Below are positions 18,134-26,400 of a stretch of 64,000 nt of DNA, piece by piece. Below the pieces are notes generated by a model that was not told the origin of the DNA, did no database searches, and saw only the letters and a program-made list of their open reading frames with translations. Position numbers and translations under genes: made by a program. Position 1 is the first letter of the stretch; the number at the start of each line of letters is the position of its first letter. This DNA is from Pseudomonas guineae (GTDB taxonomy: Bacteria; Pseudomonadota; Gammaproteobacteria; Pseudomonadales; Pseudomonadaceae). The DNA is taken from contig NZ_FOQL01000002.1 in the NCBI RefSeq assembly GCF_900113745.1, positions 1-64,000 of the forward strand, written 5' to 3'.

Positions 18134-19294
18134 ATGAATTTTCAACTCAGCCATGAACACGAAATGTTGGTCGACACCGCGCGCAGTTTCGTCGAAAAAG
18201 AATTGCTGCCCCATGAGGAAGCGGTAGACCGTGCCGATGCCGTCTCCCCGGAACTGGCCGCAGAGATTCGCAACAAAGCCATCGCGGCCGGCCTGTATGC
18301 CTTCAACATGCCCGAAGAAGTGGGCGGTGGCGGCCTCGACTATTTCTCCCAGGCGCTGATCGAGCGTGAGTTGTCGAAGTGCTCATGGGCGCTGCATGTA
18401 TTCGTTGCGCGGCCATCGAAAATTCTCATGGCGTGCAAAGGCCAGCAGATCGAGGACTACCTGCTGCCCACCGTGCGCGGCGAGAAGATCGACTGCTTCG
18501 CCCTCACCGAGCCAGGTGCAGGCTCCGATGCCAACGCGATCAAAACCCGTGCGCTGCGCGACGGTGATGACTTCGTCTTGAATGGCAGCAAGCACTTCAT
18601 CAGCCACGCCGGCCACGCTGACTATGCGATCGTTTTTGCGGTCACCGACAGCTACGAGAAGAACGGCAAGAAGCGCAACGCTGTGACTTCCTTCCTGGTC
18701 GACCGCGACACCCCCGGCATGACCATTCGCCGTGGGCCAAAGTGCGTGAGCAACCGCGGTTATCACACCTATGAAATTTTCTTCGATGACTGCCGCGTAC
18801 CCGCCAGCAAGGTCTTGGGTGAAGTCGACAAGGGCTGGGAAGTGGCCAACGCCTGGCTCACGGCTGGCCGCGTAATGGTCGCCGCCAACTGCGTTGGCCA
18901 GGCCCAGCGCGCCATGGACCTGTCGCTGCAATGGGCAGCCGACCGCCAGCAGTTCGGCAAGCCGATCGGCACCTATCAGGGCGTGTCGTTCAAGCTGGCC
19001 GATATGGCCACGCAGATTCGCGCTGCCGAATTACTGGCACTAAACGTCGCCTGGAAGATGGATCAGGGCAGCATGACCGATGCCGACGCCGGTATGGCCA
19101 AACTGTTTGCCAGTGAAGTGCTGGGCAAGGTGGCCGACGAAGCAGTACAGATCTTCGGCGGCATGGGTTTGATGGATGAGGGCCCAGTGGAGCGCATCTG
19201 GCGTAATGCGCGGATCGAGCGCGTCTGGGAAGGCACCTCTGAGATCCAACGTCACATCATTTCCCGTGAGCTGTTGCGGCCGCTGCTGCGTTGA
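18134..19294 (+). CDS. Acyl-CoA dehydrogenase of the aru cluster
   Basis: An FAD-dependent acyl-CoA dehydrogenase of 386 aa. It has an N-terminal helical domain, then CFALTEPGAGSDANAIKT (about residues 122-139, FAD/substrate loop). Other conserved segments are VFGVLGEV-like (KVLGEVDKGWEVANAWLT), DRQQFGKPIGTYQGVSFKLADM, QIFGGMGLMDE and the catalytic-base region ERVWEGTSEIQRHII near residue 367. The ATG at 18134 is preferred over GTG 18131 because AGGACA lies at the right distance. It would introduce an alpha-beta double bond into the acyl-CoA made by the next gene's product. Specificity for a guanidino-acyl-CoA is inferred from context only. Confidence 0.93.
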   Translation: MNFQLSHEHEMLVDTARSFVEKELLPHEEAVDRADAVSPELAAEIRNKAIAAGLYAFNMPEEVGGGGLDYFSQALIERELSKCSWALHVFVARPSKILMACKGQQIEDYLLPTVRGEKIDCFALTEPGAGSDANAIKTRALRDGDDFVLNGSKHFISHAGHADYAIVFAVTDSYEKNGKKRNAVTSFLVDRDTPGMTIRRGPKCVSNRGYHTYEIFFDDCRVPASKVLGEVDKGWEVANAWLTAGRVMVAANCVGQAQRAMDLSLQWAADRQQFGKPIGTYQGVSFKLADMATQIRAAELLALNVAWKMDQGSMTDADAGMAKLFASEVLGKVADEAVQIFGGMGLMDEGPVERIWRNARIERVWEGTSEIQRHIISRELLRPLLR

Positions 19295-19304
19295 GGAGGT
19301 CGTC

Positions 19305-21410
19305 ATGAGCCAAAGAGATAACCTCAAACGCCTGCTGGCGCCGCGCCATCTGGCCTTTATCGGCGGCCGCAGCATGGCCCGCGCCCTCAAGCGCTGTGCC
19401 GAAGGCGGCTATGCCGGTGAGTTGTGGCTGGTCAACCCGCAGCACGCCGAGCTCGAAGGCGTGCCCTGCGTGGCTAGCATCGCCGAGCTGCCCTGTGGCC
19501 CGGATGCGGTGTTTATCGCCACGAACAAGGAATTGACCGTACAGGCCGTGGCCGAGCTGGCCGCCAAGGGTGCCGGCGGCGCTATCTGTTACGCCTCCGG
19601 CTTTGCTGAAACCGGCGCCGAAGGTGAAGCACTGCAAGCCCAGTTACTCGAGGCCGCCGGTGATATGGCCCTGCTCGGGCCAAACTGCTACGGCTTGCTC
19701 GACTACCTACACGGCGCGGCGCTGTGGCCAGTGGCCCATGGCGGCCAGTTGGTGGAGAAGGGCGTCGCGGTCCTTACCCAGAGTGGCAACTTCGCTTACA
19801 ACCTGTCGATGAGCGACCGCTCACTACCCGTGGCCTATATGGCCTCGGTGGGTAATCAGGCGCAAATGGGCGTCGCCGAGTTGATGGACGTGCTGCTCGA
19901 CGAGCCGCGCGTCACCGCCATTGGCCTGCACCTGGAAGGGCTGAAAAACGTCCCGGGTTTTGCCAAGGCAGCGCACAAGGCGCTGGAAAAAGGTATTCCG
20001 ATTATCGCCCTGAAGACTGGCGTGTCGCAGATCGGTGCTGAGTTGGCCCTCAGCCACACCAGCTCCCTGGCTGGCTCCGATGCGCTGTATGACGCGCTGT
20101 TCGATCGCCTTGGGGTGATCCGCGTGAGCGGTCCGGTAAGCTTCGTTGAAACCCTTAAAGCGGCGGCCTGTGGCCATTTGCCGGCCGGGCCAAGCCTGGC
20201 CGCGATGGCCTGCTCCGGTGGTGATGCCGGGCTGATCGCCGACTACGCCGAACGCAACGGCCTGAGTCTGCCGCCGTTGGACGATAAGCAGCGCAGCGAG
20301 CTGGTACAGGTGCTGCCGAACTACGCCAATATCGTCAACCCACTGGATTTCACCACCGCCATCTGGGGTGATCGTGAAGCCCTCGACAGCATGCTCGACA
20401 GCGTCTTGCGCAGCCCGGCCGATGCCGCCCTGTTAGTGCTTGATTACCCCGATGAAGCGTCGGGTGAACGCCCGCAGTGCGACCTGTTGCTAGAGCTGTA
20501 TTGCGCCGCACTGGCGCGCCACGGCAAAAGTGGGTTTGTCGCCTCGGCTTTCCCCGAGCTGCTTCCGGCCAGTGCCCGTGAGCGCCTGCATGCGCAGGGC
20601 GTAGCGGCGCTGCAAGGGGTCGAAGATGGCCTCGCGGCCTGGGGCCGTATCGCCCATTACCAGCAGCGCCGCACGGCCTTGCTGGCGCGCGGTGAATCGG
20701 CGCTGACGCCGATCTGCCCACAGGCCTTAAGTGATAACGGACAGTTGCTCGACGAGTGGCAAGCCAAGCAGGCTCTGAGCGCCTTTGGTCTGCCGTTGCC
20801 GCAGGGCCAGTTGAGCACCCCGCAGCATGCCGTGGAAACGGCGCAAGCATTGGGTTATCCGCTGGTGCTCAAGGTAGTCAGCGCCGACTTGCCGCACAAG
20901 ACCGAGGCTGGTGGCGTAGCCCTCAATCTGGGTAACGCCGAGGCGCTGCAAACCGCGCTCGATAGCATGCGTGACAGCGTGAAGCGTTATGCCCCCGATG
21001 TGGCCTTTGACCAAGTGCTGCTGGAACGGATGGCGCCGGCGCCGTTGGCTGAGCTGATTGTCGGCATCAAGCGCGAGAATGGCTTCGGCCTGGCCCTGGT
21101 GCTTGGTGCCGGCGGGATTCTCGTCGAGTTGCTCAAGGACAGCCGCAGCCTGTTGCTGCCGACCACTGATGCGGCAATCCGCGAGGCGTTGCTGAGCCTG
21201 CGAAGTGCACCGCTGCTGCAAGGCTTTCGCGGCCGCCCGGCGGTCGATCTGGATGCGTTGGTGCAAGCGATTCGCGCAGTTGCGGATTACGCCTGCGAAC
21301 ACGCCGAACAGCTGCTGGAACTGGACGTCAACCCATTGTTGGTGAATGCCCAGGGCGCGGTTGCCGTGGATGCACTGATTCGTCTCGGCCAACCCGCCAC
21401 TCAATGTTAA
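19305..21410 (+). CDS. ADP-forming acyl-CoA synthetase (acetate-CoA ligase family)
   Basis: A 701-aa NDP-forming acyl-CoA synthetase. Its domains in order are a CoA-binding Rossmann domain (about 5-130), a succinyl-CoA ligase-like flavodoxin domain with TQSGNFAYNL and SHTSSLAGSD (about 140-450), and a C-terminal ATP-grasp domain with VLKVVSADLPHKTEAGGV (about 520-700). It converts acid + CoA + ATP to acyl-CoA + ADP + Pi. The start at 19305 follows GAGGAGG closely; the open frame extends upstream into the acyl-CoA dehydrogenase gene without a ribosome site. Next to a 4-guanidinobutyrate-producing pathway, it is the best candidate to activate that acid to its CoA ester. Confidence 0.9.
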   Translation: MSQRDNLKRLLAPRHLAFIGGRSMARALKRCAEGGYAGELWLVNPQHAELEGVPCVASIAELPCGPDAVFIATNKELTVQAVAELAAKGAGGAICYASGFAETGAEGEALQAQLLEAAGDMALLGPNCYGLLDYLHGAALWPVAHGGQLVEKGVAVLTQSGNFAYNLSMSDRSLPVAYMASVGNQAQMGVAELMDVLLDEPRVTAIGLHLEGLKNVPGFAKAAHKALEKGIPIIALKTGVSQIGAELALSHTSSLAGSDALYDALFDRLGVIRVSGPVSFVETLKAAACGHLPAGPSLAAMACSGGDAGLIADYAERNGLSLPPLDDKQRSELVQVLPNYANIVNPLDFTTAIWGDREALDSMLDSVLRSPADAALLVLDYPDEASGERPQCDLLLELYCAALARHGKSGFVASAFPELLPASARERLHAQGVAALQGVEDGLAAWGRIAHYQQRRTALLARGESALTPICPQALSDNGQLLDEWQAKQALSAFGLPLPQGQLSTPQHAVETAQALGYPLVLKVVSADLPHKTEAGGVALNLGNAEALQTALDSMRDSVKRYAPDVAFDQVLLERMAPAPLAELIVGIKRENGFGLALVLGAGGILVELLKDSRSLLLPTTDAAIREALLSLRSAPLLQGFRGRPAVDLDALVQAIRAVADYACEHAEQLLELDVNPLLVNAQGAVAVDALIRLGQPATQC

Positions 21411-21420
21411 GGAATACCCC

Positions 21421-23031
21421 ATGACCACAACCAAAGCCTTGACCGGCGGCCAGGCGCTGGTGCGCCTGCTGGCCAATTACGGCGTCGATACCGTATTCGG
21501 CATTCCCGGGGTACACACCCTGGAGCTCTATCGCGGCCTGCCCGGCAGCGGCATTCGTCACGTGCTGACCCGTCACGAGCAGGGCGCTGGCTTTATGGCT
21601 GACGGCTATGCGCGGGTGACCGGCAAACCCGGGGTGTGCTTCGTCATCACCGGTCCTGGCGTAACCAACGCCGCCACGGCGATTGGCCAGGCCCATGCTG
21701 ATTCGATTCCGATGCTGGTAATTTCCAGCGTCAACCACAGCGCGAGCCTCGGCAAGGGCTGGGGTTGCCTGCACGAAACCCAAGATCAGCGCGCCATGAC
21801 GGCGCCGATCACCGCCTTCTCGGCCGTGGCCAACAGCGCCGAGGATCTACCACAGCTGATCGCCCGTGCCTTCGCGGTGTTCGACAGCGAACGTCCGCGC
21901 CCAGTGCACATCTCGGTGCCGCTGGATGTACTCGCCGAACCGATCGCCCGCGACTGGAGTGCCGAGGTGGTGCGTCGTCCAGGTCGCGGTCTGCCGAGCG
22001 CCGAGGCGCTGCAACAGGCCGTCGCTAAACTGGCGGGTGCCAAGCGGCCGATGATCATCGCCGGTGGCGGTGCTCTAGACGCCGGTAACGCACTGGCCGC
22101 GCTGAGTGAGCGTCTGGCCGCGCCGTTGTTTACCAGTGTCGCCGGCAAGGGCCTGTTGCCACCGCAGGCGCCGCTGCATGCTGGCGCAACCCTATGTGTT
22201 GAGCCCGGCTGGCAGCTGATCGAACAAGCCGACGTGGTGCTGGCCGTCGGTACGGAAATGGCCGACACCGATTTCTGGCGCGAGCGTTTGCCGCTGACCG
22301 GCGAACTGCTGCGCGTGGATATCGATCCACGTAAGTTCAACGACTTCTACCCGTGCAGCGTGGCGCTCAAGGGCGATGCGCGGCAGACCGTCGAGGCGCT
22401 GCTGGCAGGCTTGCCGCAGCAGGCGCGCGACCCGGTTCAGGCGATTGCCGCCGTAGCCGGGCTGCGTGCCGCCGTCGAGGACGGCCAGGGACCGTTGCAG
22501 CGCATCCACCAGGCGATTCTGGCGCGCATCGCTGCCGTGCTGCCGGATAACGCAGTCATCAGCACCGACATGACCCAACTGGCCTACAGCGGTAACTACC
22601 TGTTTGCCAGCCGTGCGCCGCGCAGCTGGTTGCACCCCACCGGTTACGGCACCCTCGGCTACGGCCTGCCAGCCGGTATCGGCGCCAAGCTGGGCGCTCC
22701 CGAGCGTCCGGGCCTGGTGCTGGTCGGTGATGGCGGCTTCCTCTACACCGCGCAGGAACTGGCTACCGCTGTGGAAGAGCTGGACACACCGCTGGTGGTG
22801 CTGCTGTGGAACAACGATGCCCTGGGGCAGATCCGCGATGACATGATCGATCTGGACATCGAACCGATCGGCGTATTGCCGCGTAACCCGGATTTCGCCG
22901 GCCTGGCCGGCGCCTTCGGTTGCCAGGTGCGCCAGCCGCAAAGCCTGGATCAGCTGCAAGAACAGCTGGCGGAAGGCTTTAGCCATCCCGGCGTGACCCT
23001 GATCGAGCTCAAGCACGCCTGCGCCCAATAA
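21421..23031 (+). CDS. aruI: 2-ketoarginine (5-guanidino-2-oxopentanoate) decarboxylase
   Basis: A ThDP-dependent decarboxylase of 536 aa, AruI type. The N-terminal PYR domain has the catalytic Glu in LTRHEQGAGFMADGYARVTG (about residues 42-61). A central domain and a C-terminal ThDP/Mg-binding domain follow, the last with GDGGFLYTAQELATA ... LLWNNDALGQI. It decarboxylates 2-ketoarginine to 4-guanidinobutyraldehyde and CO2 in the arginine transaminase pathway. It lies 10 bp after the acyl-CoA synthetase gene and directly before aruH. Glyoxylate carboligase or acetolactate synthase would look similar overall, but adjacency to AruH makes the assignment strong. Confidence 0.93.
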   Translation: MTTTKALTGGQALVRLLANYGVDTVFGIPGVHTLELYRGLPGSGIRHVLTRHEQGAGFMADGYARVTGKPGVCFVITGPGVTNAATAIGQAHADSIPMLVISSVNHSASLGKGWGCLHETQDQRAMTAPITAFSAVANSAEDLPQLIARAFAVFDSERPRPVHISVPLDVLAEPIARDWSAEVVRRPGRGLPSAEALQQAVAKLAGAKRPMIIAGGGALDAGNALAALSERLAAPLFTSVAGKGLLPPQAPLHAGATLCVEPGWQLIEQADVVLAVGTEMADTDFWRERLPLTGELLRVDIDPRKFNDFYPCSVALKGDARQTVEALLAGLPQQARDPVQAIAAVAGLRAAVEDGQGPLQRIHQAILARIAAVLPDNAVISTDMTQLAYSGNYLFASRAPRSWLHPTGYGTLGYGLPAGIGAKLGAPERPGLVLVGDGGFLYTAQELATAVEELDTPLVVLLWNNDALGQIRDDMIDLDIEPIGVLPRNPDFAGLAGAFGCQVRQPQSLDQLQEQLAEGFSHPGVTLIELKHACAQ

Positions 23032-23050
23032 GGCGGGCAAGGAGATGTTT

Positions 23051-24253
23051 ATGCGTTTTTCCAACCTGACTCAACGAATCGCCGGTGACGGCGCTGCCGC
23101 CTGGGGCATCCACTACCGAGCCCTGGCCCGCCAGGCGCGTGGCGAGGACGTGCTGCTGTTGTCGGTCGGTGATCCCGATTTCGACACCCCGCAACCGGTG
23201 GTACAGGCCGCAATCGACAGCCTGCTGGCCGGCAATACCCACTACAGCGAGGTCACCGGCAAGCGTGCACTGCGCGAGAGCATCGCCAAGCGCCATAGTC
23301 AGCGCAGCGGTCAGGCGGTCGACGCCGACCAGGTGGTGGTGCTGGCCGGTGGCCAGTGCGCACTGTTTTCTGTGGCCCAGTGTGTGCTCGAAGCCGGCGA
23401 TGAAGTAATAGTCGCCGAGCCGATGTACGTGACCTACGAGGCCGTATTTGGTGCCTGTGGCGCCAAGGTCATTCCGCTGCCCGTGCGTCCCGAGAACGGC
23501 TTTCGCGTGCAGGCCGAGGATGTTGCCGCGGCCATCACCCCGCGCACCCGCGCCTTGGTACTGAACAGCCCGCACAACCCGTCCGGGGCGAGCATCCCGC
23601 GCGCCACCTGGGAGGCCTTGGCCGAGCTGTGCGTCAAGCACGATCTGTGGCTGATCTCCGATGAGGTCTACAGCGAGTTGCTCTACGAGGGTGAGCACGT
23701 CAGCCCGGGCAGCCTGCCGGGCATGGCCGAACGCACCGCAACCATCAACAGCCTGTCCAAGTCCCACGCCATGACCGGCTGGCGGGTGGGTTGGGTGGTG
23801 GCGCCGCTAGCATTGGCTGAGCACCTCGGCAATCTGGCGCTGTGCATGCTGTATGGCTCGCCGGACTTTATTCAGGACGCCGCCTGCGTCGCCCTGGAGG
23901 CACAAATGCCTGAGCTGGAAGCGATGCGTGAAGCCTATCGGCAGCGTCGCGATCTGGTTTGTGAATGCCTCGCCGGCAAACCCGGGCTGCGCGCCCTGAA
24001 ACCTGACGGTGGCATGTTCGTCATGGTCGATATCCGCGCCACTGGTTTGTCTGCTCAGGAATTCGCCGACCGCCTGCTCGACCGTCATGGCGTTTCGGTG
24101 CTCGCCGGTGAAGCCTTCGGCCCTAGCGCCGCTGGGCATATCCGCCTGGGTCTGGTGCTCGGCAGCGCACCGCTGCAGGACGCTTGCCAGCGCATTGCAC
24201 GATGCGCTGGCGAACTGATTGAGCAACAGATTGAGGAGCCGTGCCATGCATAA
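23051..24253 (+). CDS. aruH: Arginine:pyruvate transaminase
   Basis: A PLP-dependent class I/II aminotransferase of 400 aa. The start RFSNLTQRIAGDGAAAW and the LLLSVGDPDFDTP and NSPHNPSGAS segments are those of AruH. The PLP lysine is Lys237 (NSLSKSHAMTGWRVGW), and the phosphate/carboxylate Arg is in GHIRLGLVLG. It transfers the alpha-amino group of L-arginine to pyruvate, giving 2-ketoarginine and alanine. The ATG at 23051 sits 6 nt after AAGGAG; the ATG at 23045 is too close to the ribosome site. The gene overlaps the ALDH gene by 8 bp, so the products are probably made together. Confidence 0.95.
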   Translation: MRFSNLTQRIAGDGAAAWGIHYRALARQARGEDVLLLSVGDPDFDTPQPVVQAAIDSLLAGNTHYSEVTGKRALRESIAKRHSQRSGQAVDADQVVVLAGGQCALFSVAQCVLEAGDEVIVAEPMYVTYEAVFGACGAKVIPLPVRPENGFRVQAEDVAAAITPRTRALVLNSPHNPSGASIPRATWEALAELCVKHDLWLISDEVYSELLYEGEHVSPGSLPGMAERTATINSLSKSHAMTGWRVGWVVAPLALAEHLGNLALCMLYGSPDFIQDAACVALEAQMPELEAMREAYRQRRDLVCECLAGKPGLRALKPDGGMFVMVDIRATGLSAQEFADRLLDRHGVSVLAGEAFGPSAAGHIRLGLVLGSAPLQDACQRIARCAGELIEQQIEEPCHA

Positions 24254-25664
24254 GCACACGCAGTTGTTTATCGATGGCGCCTGGGTCGCGCCTGCGGGTA
24301 GCGGTTTGGCTGAAGTGCTCAACCCCGCGACCGAGCAGGTAGCTGGTCTAGTGCCGCTGGGCGATGAGCGTGATGTTGAGCGTGCGGTGCAGGCTGCGCG
24401 CCGAGCATTTCCAGCTTGGGCGGCGACCCCGTCCACGGTACGTGCCGGTTATATCCAGGCCTTGGCCGATCAGCTCGAAGCCCGCGGCGATGAGATGGCG
24501 GCATTGATTACCACCGAGCTGGGCATGCCGGTGCAATGGTGCCGGTCGATTCAGGTCGACGGCCCACTCGACGGCCTGCGTCACTACGTCGAGGTCGCTG
24601 CCCTGATGGATGAGGTGCGCGAGGTCGGCAACTCCTTGGTGATACGCGAGCCAGTAGGTGTGTGCGCCTTTATCAACCCCTGGAACTACCCGCTGCATCA
24701 GTTAATCGGCAAGCTCGCGCCGGCGCTGGCGGCTGGCTGCACCGTGGTGGTCAAGCCCAGTCAGGAGACGCCGCTGCACGCCTTCCTGCTGGCGCAGATT
24801 ATCCAGTCCATCGGCTTGCCGGCAGGGGTGTTTAACCTGGTCAGCGGCCCCGGCTCCAAGGTCGGTGAAGCATTGGCCAAGCATCCTGAAGTGGACATGG
24901 TGTCGTTCACCGGGTCCACCGGTGCGGGTGTGCGCGTGGCCCAGGCGGCGGCGCCGTCGGTTAAGCGCGTGTGTCTGGAATTAGGCGGCAAGTCGCCGCT
25001 GCTGATCGCCGAGGACGCCGACCTGGCCGCCGCCGTGCGCCACGGTGTGCAGGACGTGATGATTAACTCCGGGCAGACCTGCACCGCGCTGACGCGCATG
25101 TTGCTGCCAGCCAGCCGCTACGCCGAGGCCCTGGAACTGGCCGTGGCCGAAACCGAGGCCTTGCGCCTGGGCGACCCGCTGGACCCGCAGAGCTTCCTTG
25201 GGCCGATGTGCTCGGCCGGTCAGTTGCGCACAGTGCGCGACTACATCCGTATCGGCCAGGAAGAAGGTGCGCGGCTGCTTCATGGTAGCAGCGCTGTGCC
25301 GAGTGGCTTTGAACGCGGTTTTTACCAGCTACCGACCCTGTTCGCAGACGTCGACAACCGCATGCGTATCGCCCAGGAAGAGATCTTCGGTCCGGTGCTC
25401 TGCCTGATCCCCTATGCCGACGAAGCGCAGGCCGTGCAGCTGGCCAACGACTCACCGTTTGGCCTGTCCAGCGGCGTCTGGGCCGGGACGCCCGCGCGTG
25501 CCTTGGGTTTGGCGCGGCAGTTGCGGGCGGGCCAATGTTTTATCAACGACGCAGCTTTCAACTACCACGCGCCCTTCGGCGGTTACAAACAGTCAGGAAA
25601 TGGTCGCGAGTGGGGCGAAGAGGGGCTGGCCGAGTTCGTCGAGATCAAGGCCGTGCAATGCTGA
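24246..25664 (+). CDS. Aldehyde dehydrogenase, probable 4-guanidinobutyraldehyde dehydrogenase
   Basis: An NAD(P)-dependent ALDH of 472 aa. The cofactor site includes INPWNYPLHQ and VVVKPSQETPLHAF, and FTGSTGAG is the Rossmann loop. General base Glu245 is in LELGGKSP and nucleophile Cys279 in NSGQTCTALTR. The ATG at 24246 lies 7 nt after GAGGAG. Placed right after aruI-aruH, it should oxidise 4-guanidinobutyraldehyde to 4-guanidinobutyrate. In P. aeruginosa that step is done by a distant kauB-type enzyme, so its inclusion here completes the route in one operon. The substrate is inferred. Confidence 0.92.
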   Translation: MHKHTQLFIDGAWVAPAGSGLAEVLNPATEQVAGLVPLGDERDVERAVQAARRAFPAWAATPSTVRAGYIQALADQLEARGDEMAALITTELGMPVQWCRSIQVDGPLDGLRHYVEVAALMDEVREVGNSLVIREPVGVCAFINPWNYPLHQLIGKLAPALAAGCTVVVKPSQETPLHAFLLAQIIQSIGLPAGVFNLVSGPGSKVGEALAKHPEVDMVSFTGSTGAGVRVAQAAAPSVKRVCLELGGKSPLLIAEDADLAAAVRHGVQDVMINSGQTCTALTRMLLPASRYAEALELAVAETEALRLGDPLDPQSFLGPMCSAGQLRTVRDYIRIGQEEGARLLHGSSAVPSGFERGFYQLPTLFADVDNRMRIAQEEIFGPVLCLIPYADEAQAVQLANDSPFGLSSGVWAGTPARALGLARQLRAGQCFINDAAFNYHAPFGGYKQSGNGREWGEEGLAEFVEIKAVQC

Positions 25665-25784
25665 GAGAGTTAACAATGACTGGAATGCCGCATACCGCTG
25701 AGCTGCATTAGCGCGGCTTGCCAAGTGAAGCCGCACTCGCTAGCGACTTCATTTGGCTTAGCGTTCGAGCCCGACGAGCAAAGG

Positions 25785-26219
25785 TCAGTCTCTGGCCTCA
25801 AGGGGAGGGTCGAAGGCGACAAATAGTTGATCAGCGGTGATCCCCTGCAGGTCCTGACGGATGTTGTTTTCCATCAGAGCAAAAAGGTTGAGGAATACCG
25901 AATGGACTTTGCAGTGGTCTTCCATGCCAGAAAATGGGTTATCGATTTTCTCGGCAATCAGCGAGCTTTCTTGTACCGCATCGTAGACCTCGCTGAGGGT
26001 TATTTCATGCGGAGGCCGAGCCAGGGTCAGTCCGCCACGGGCACCACGGTAAGACTTGAGAATATTGGCCTTGACCATCAGCGCAACCAAATTGCGCACC
26101 CGCGTCGGATGAGTTTTTACCCACTTGGCGATGGTCTCGGTGCGCAGCTTCTGCGGCGCGTTGGCCGCGACGAAAGAGAGGATGTAAGAAGCAGTGATCA
26201 GCCGGGTCGACTGGCTCAT
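25785..26219 (-). CDS. Rrf2-family transcriptional repressor
   Basis: A 144-aa winged-helix regulator starting MSQSTRLITASYILSF. The HTH is TETIAKWVKTHPTRVRNLVALMVKANILKSYRGARGG (about residues 28-64), the Rrf2 consensus SPSYLEQLL..L.kaglv.S.RGp.GGy equivalent. Only one Cys is in the position of the Fe-S cluster loop (DHCKVHSV), so it is probably not an Fe-S sensor of IscR/NsrR type. The start at 26219 is supported by CGGAG upstream; a longer frame from 26327 lacks one. It is divergent from the FAD oxidase gene, and the intergenic region has a motif shared with the downstream transporter promoter. Confidence 0.87.
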   Translation of the reverse strand: MSQSTRLITASYILSFVAANAPQKLRTETIAKWVKTHPTRVRNLVALMVKANILKSYRGARGGLTLARPPHEITLSEVYDAVQESSLIAEKIDNPFSGMEDHCKVHSVFLNLFALMENNIRQDLQGITADQLFVAFDPPLEARD

Positions 26220-26312
26220 GGCGAGCTCCGTAATGGGTGGAAGTCGGCGCAGAAACAGCTTCCAAACGGTTGGGCTGAGCGTGCCGTACGATCGGTCAAG
26301 CTGAACAGATAA

Positions 26313-26336
26313 ATGGTTAATATCCAAGTAACAATT
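26313..26336. promoter_or_regulatory. Candidate Rrf2 operator between the regulator and oxidase genes
   Basis: ATGGTTAATATC (26313-26324) matches ATTGTTAATGTC (27820-27831) at 10 of 12 positions. TAACAATT (26329-26336) is the reverse complement of AATTGTTA (27819-27826). Both copies sit in promoter regions of the same gene group, so they may bind the adjacent Rrf2 protein. This is a motif comparison by eye. Confidence 0.4.
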
Positions 26337-26400
26337 AGTAAACGCTTTGTACGAGTAGCCCTTATAAAAATCAATGCTGCCATTTAACGAGGCCCTGGTA

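Noticed and set aside
25713..25734. A GCGGCTT / AAGCCGC hairpin after the ALDH gene as a terminator
   Set aside because: There is no following T run. It may be a stem but I do not call it a terminator.
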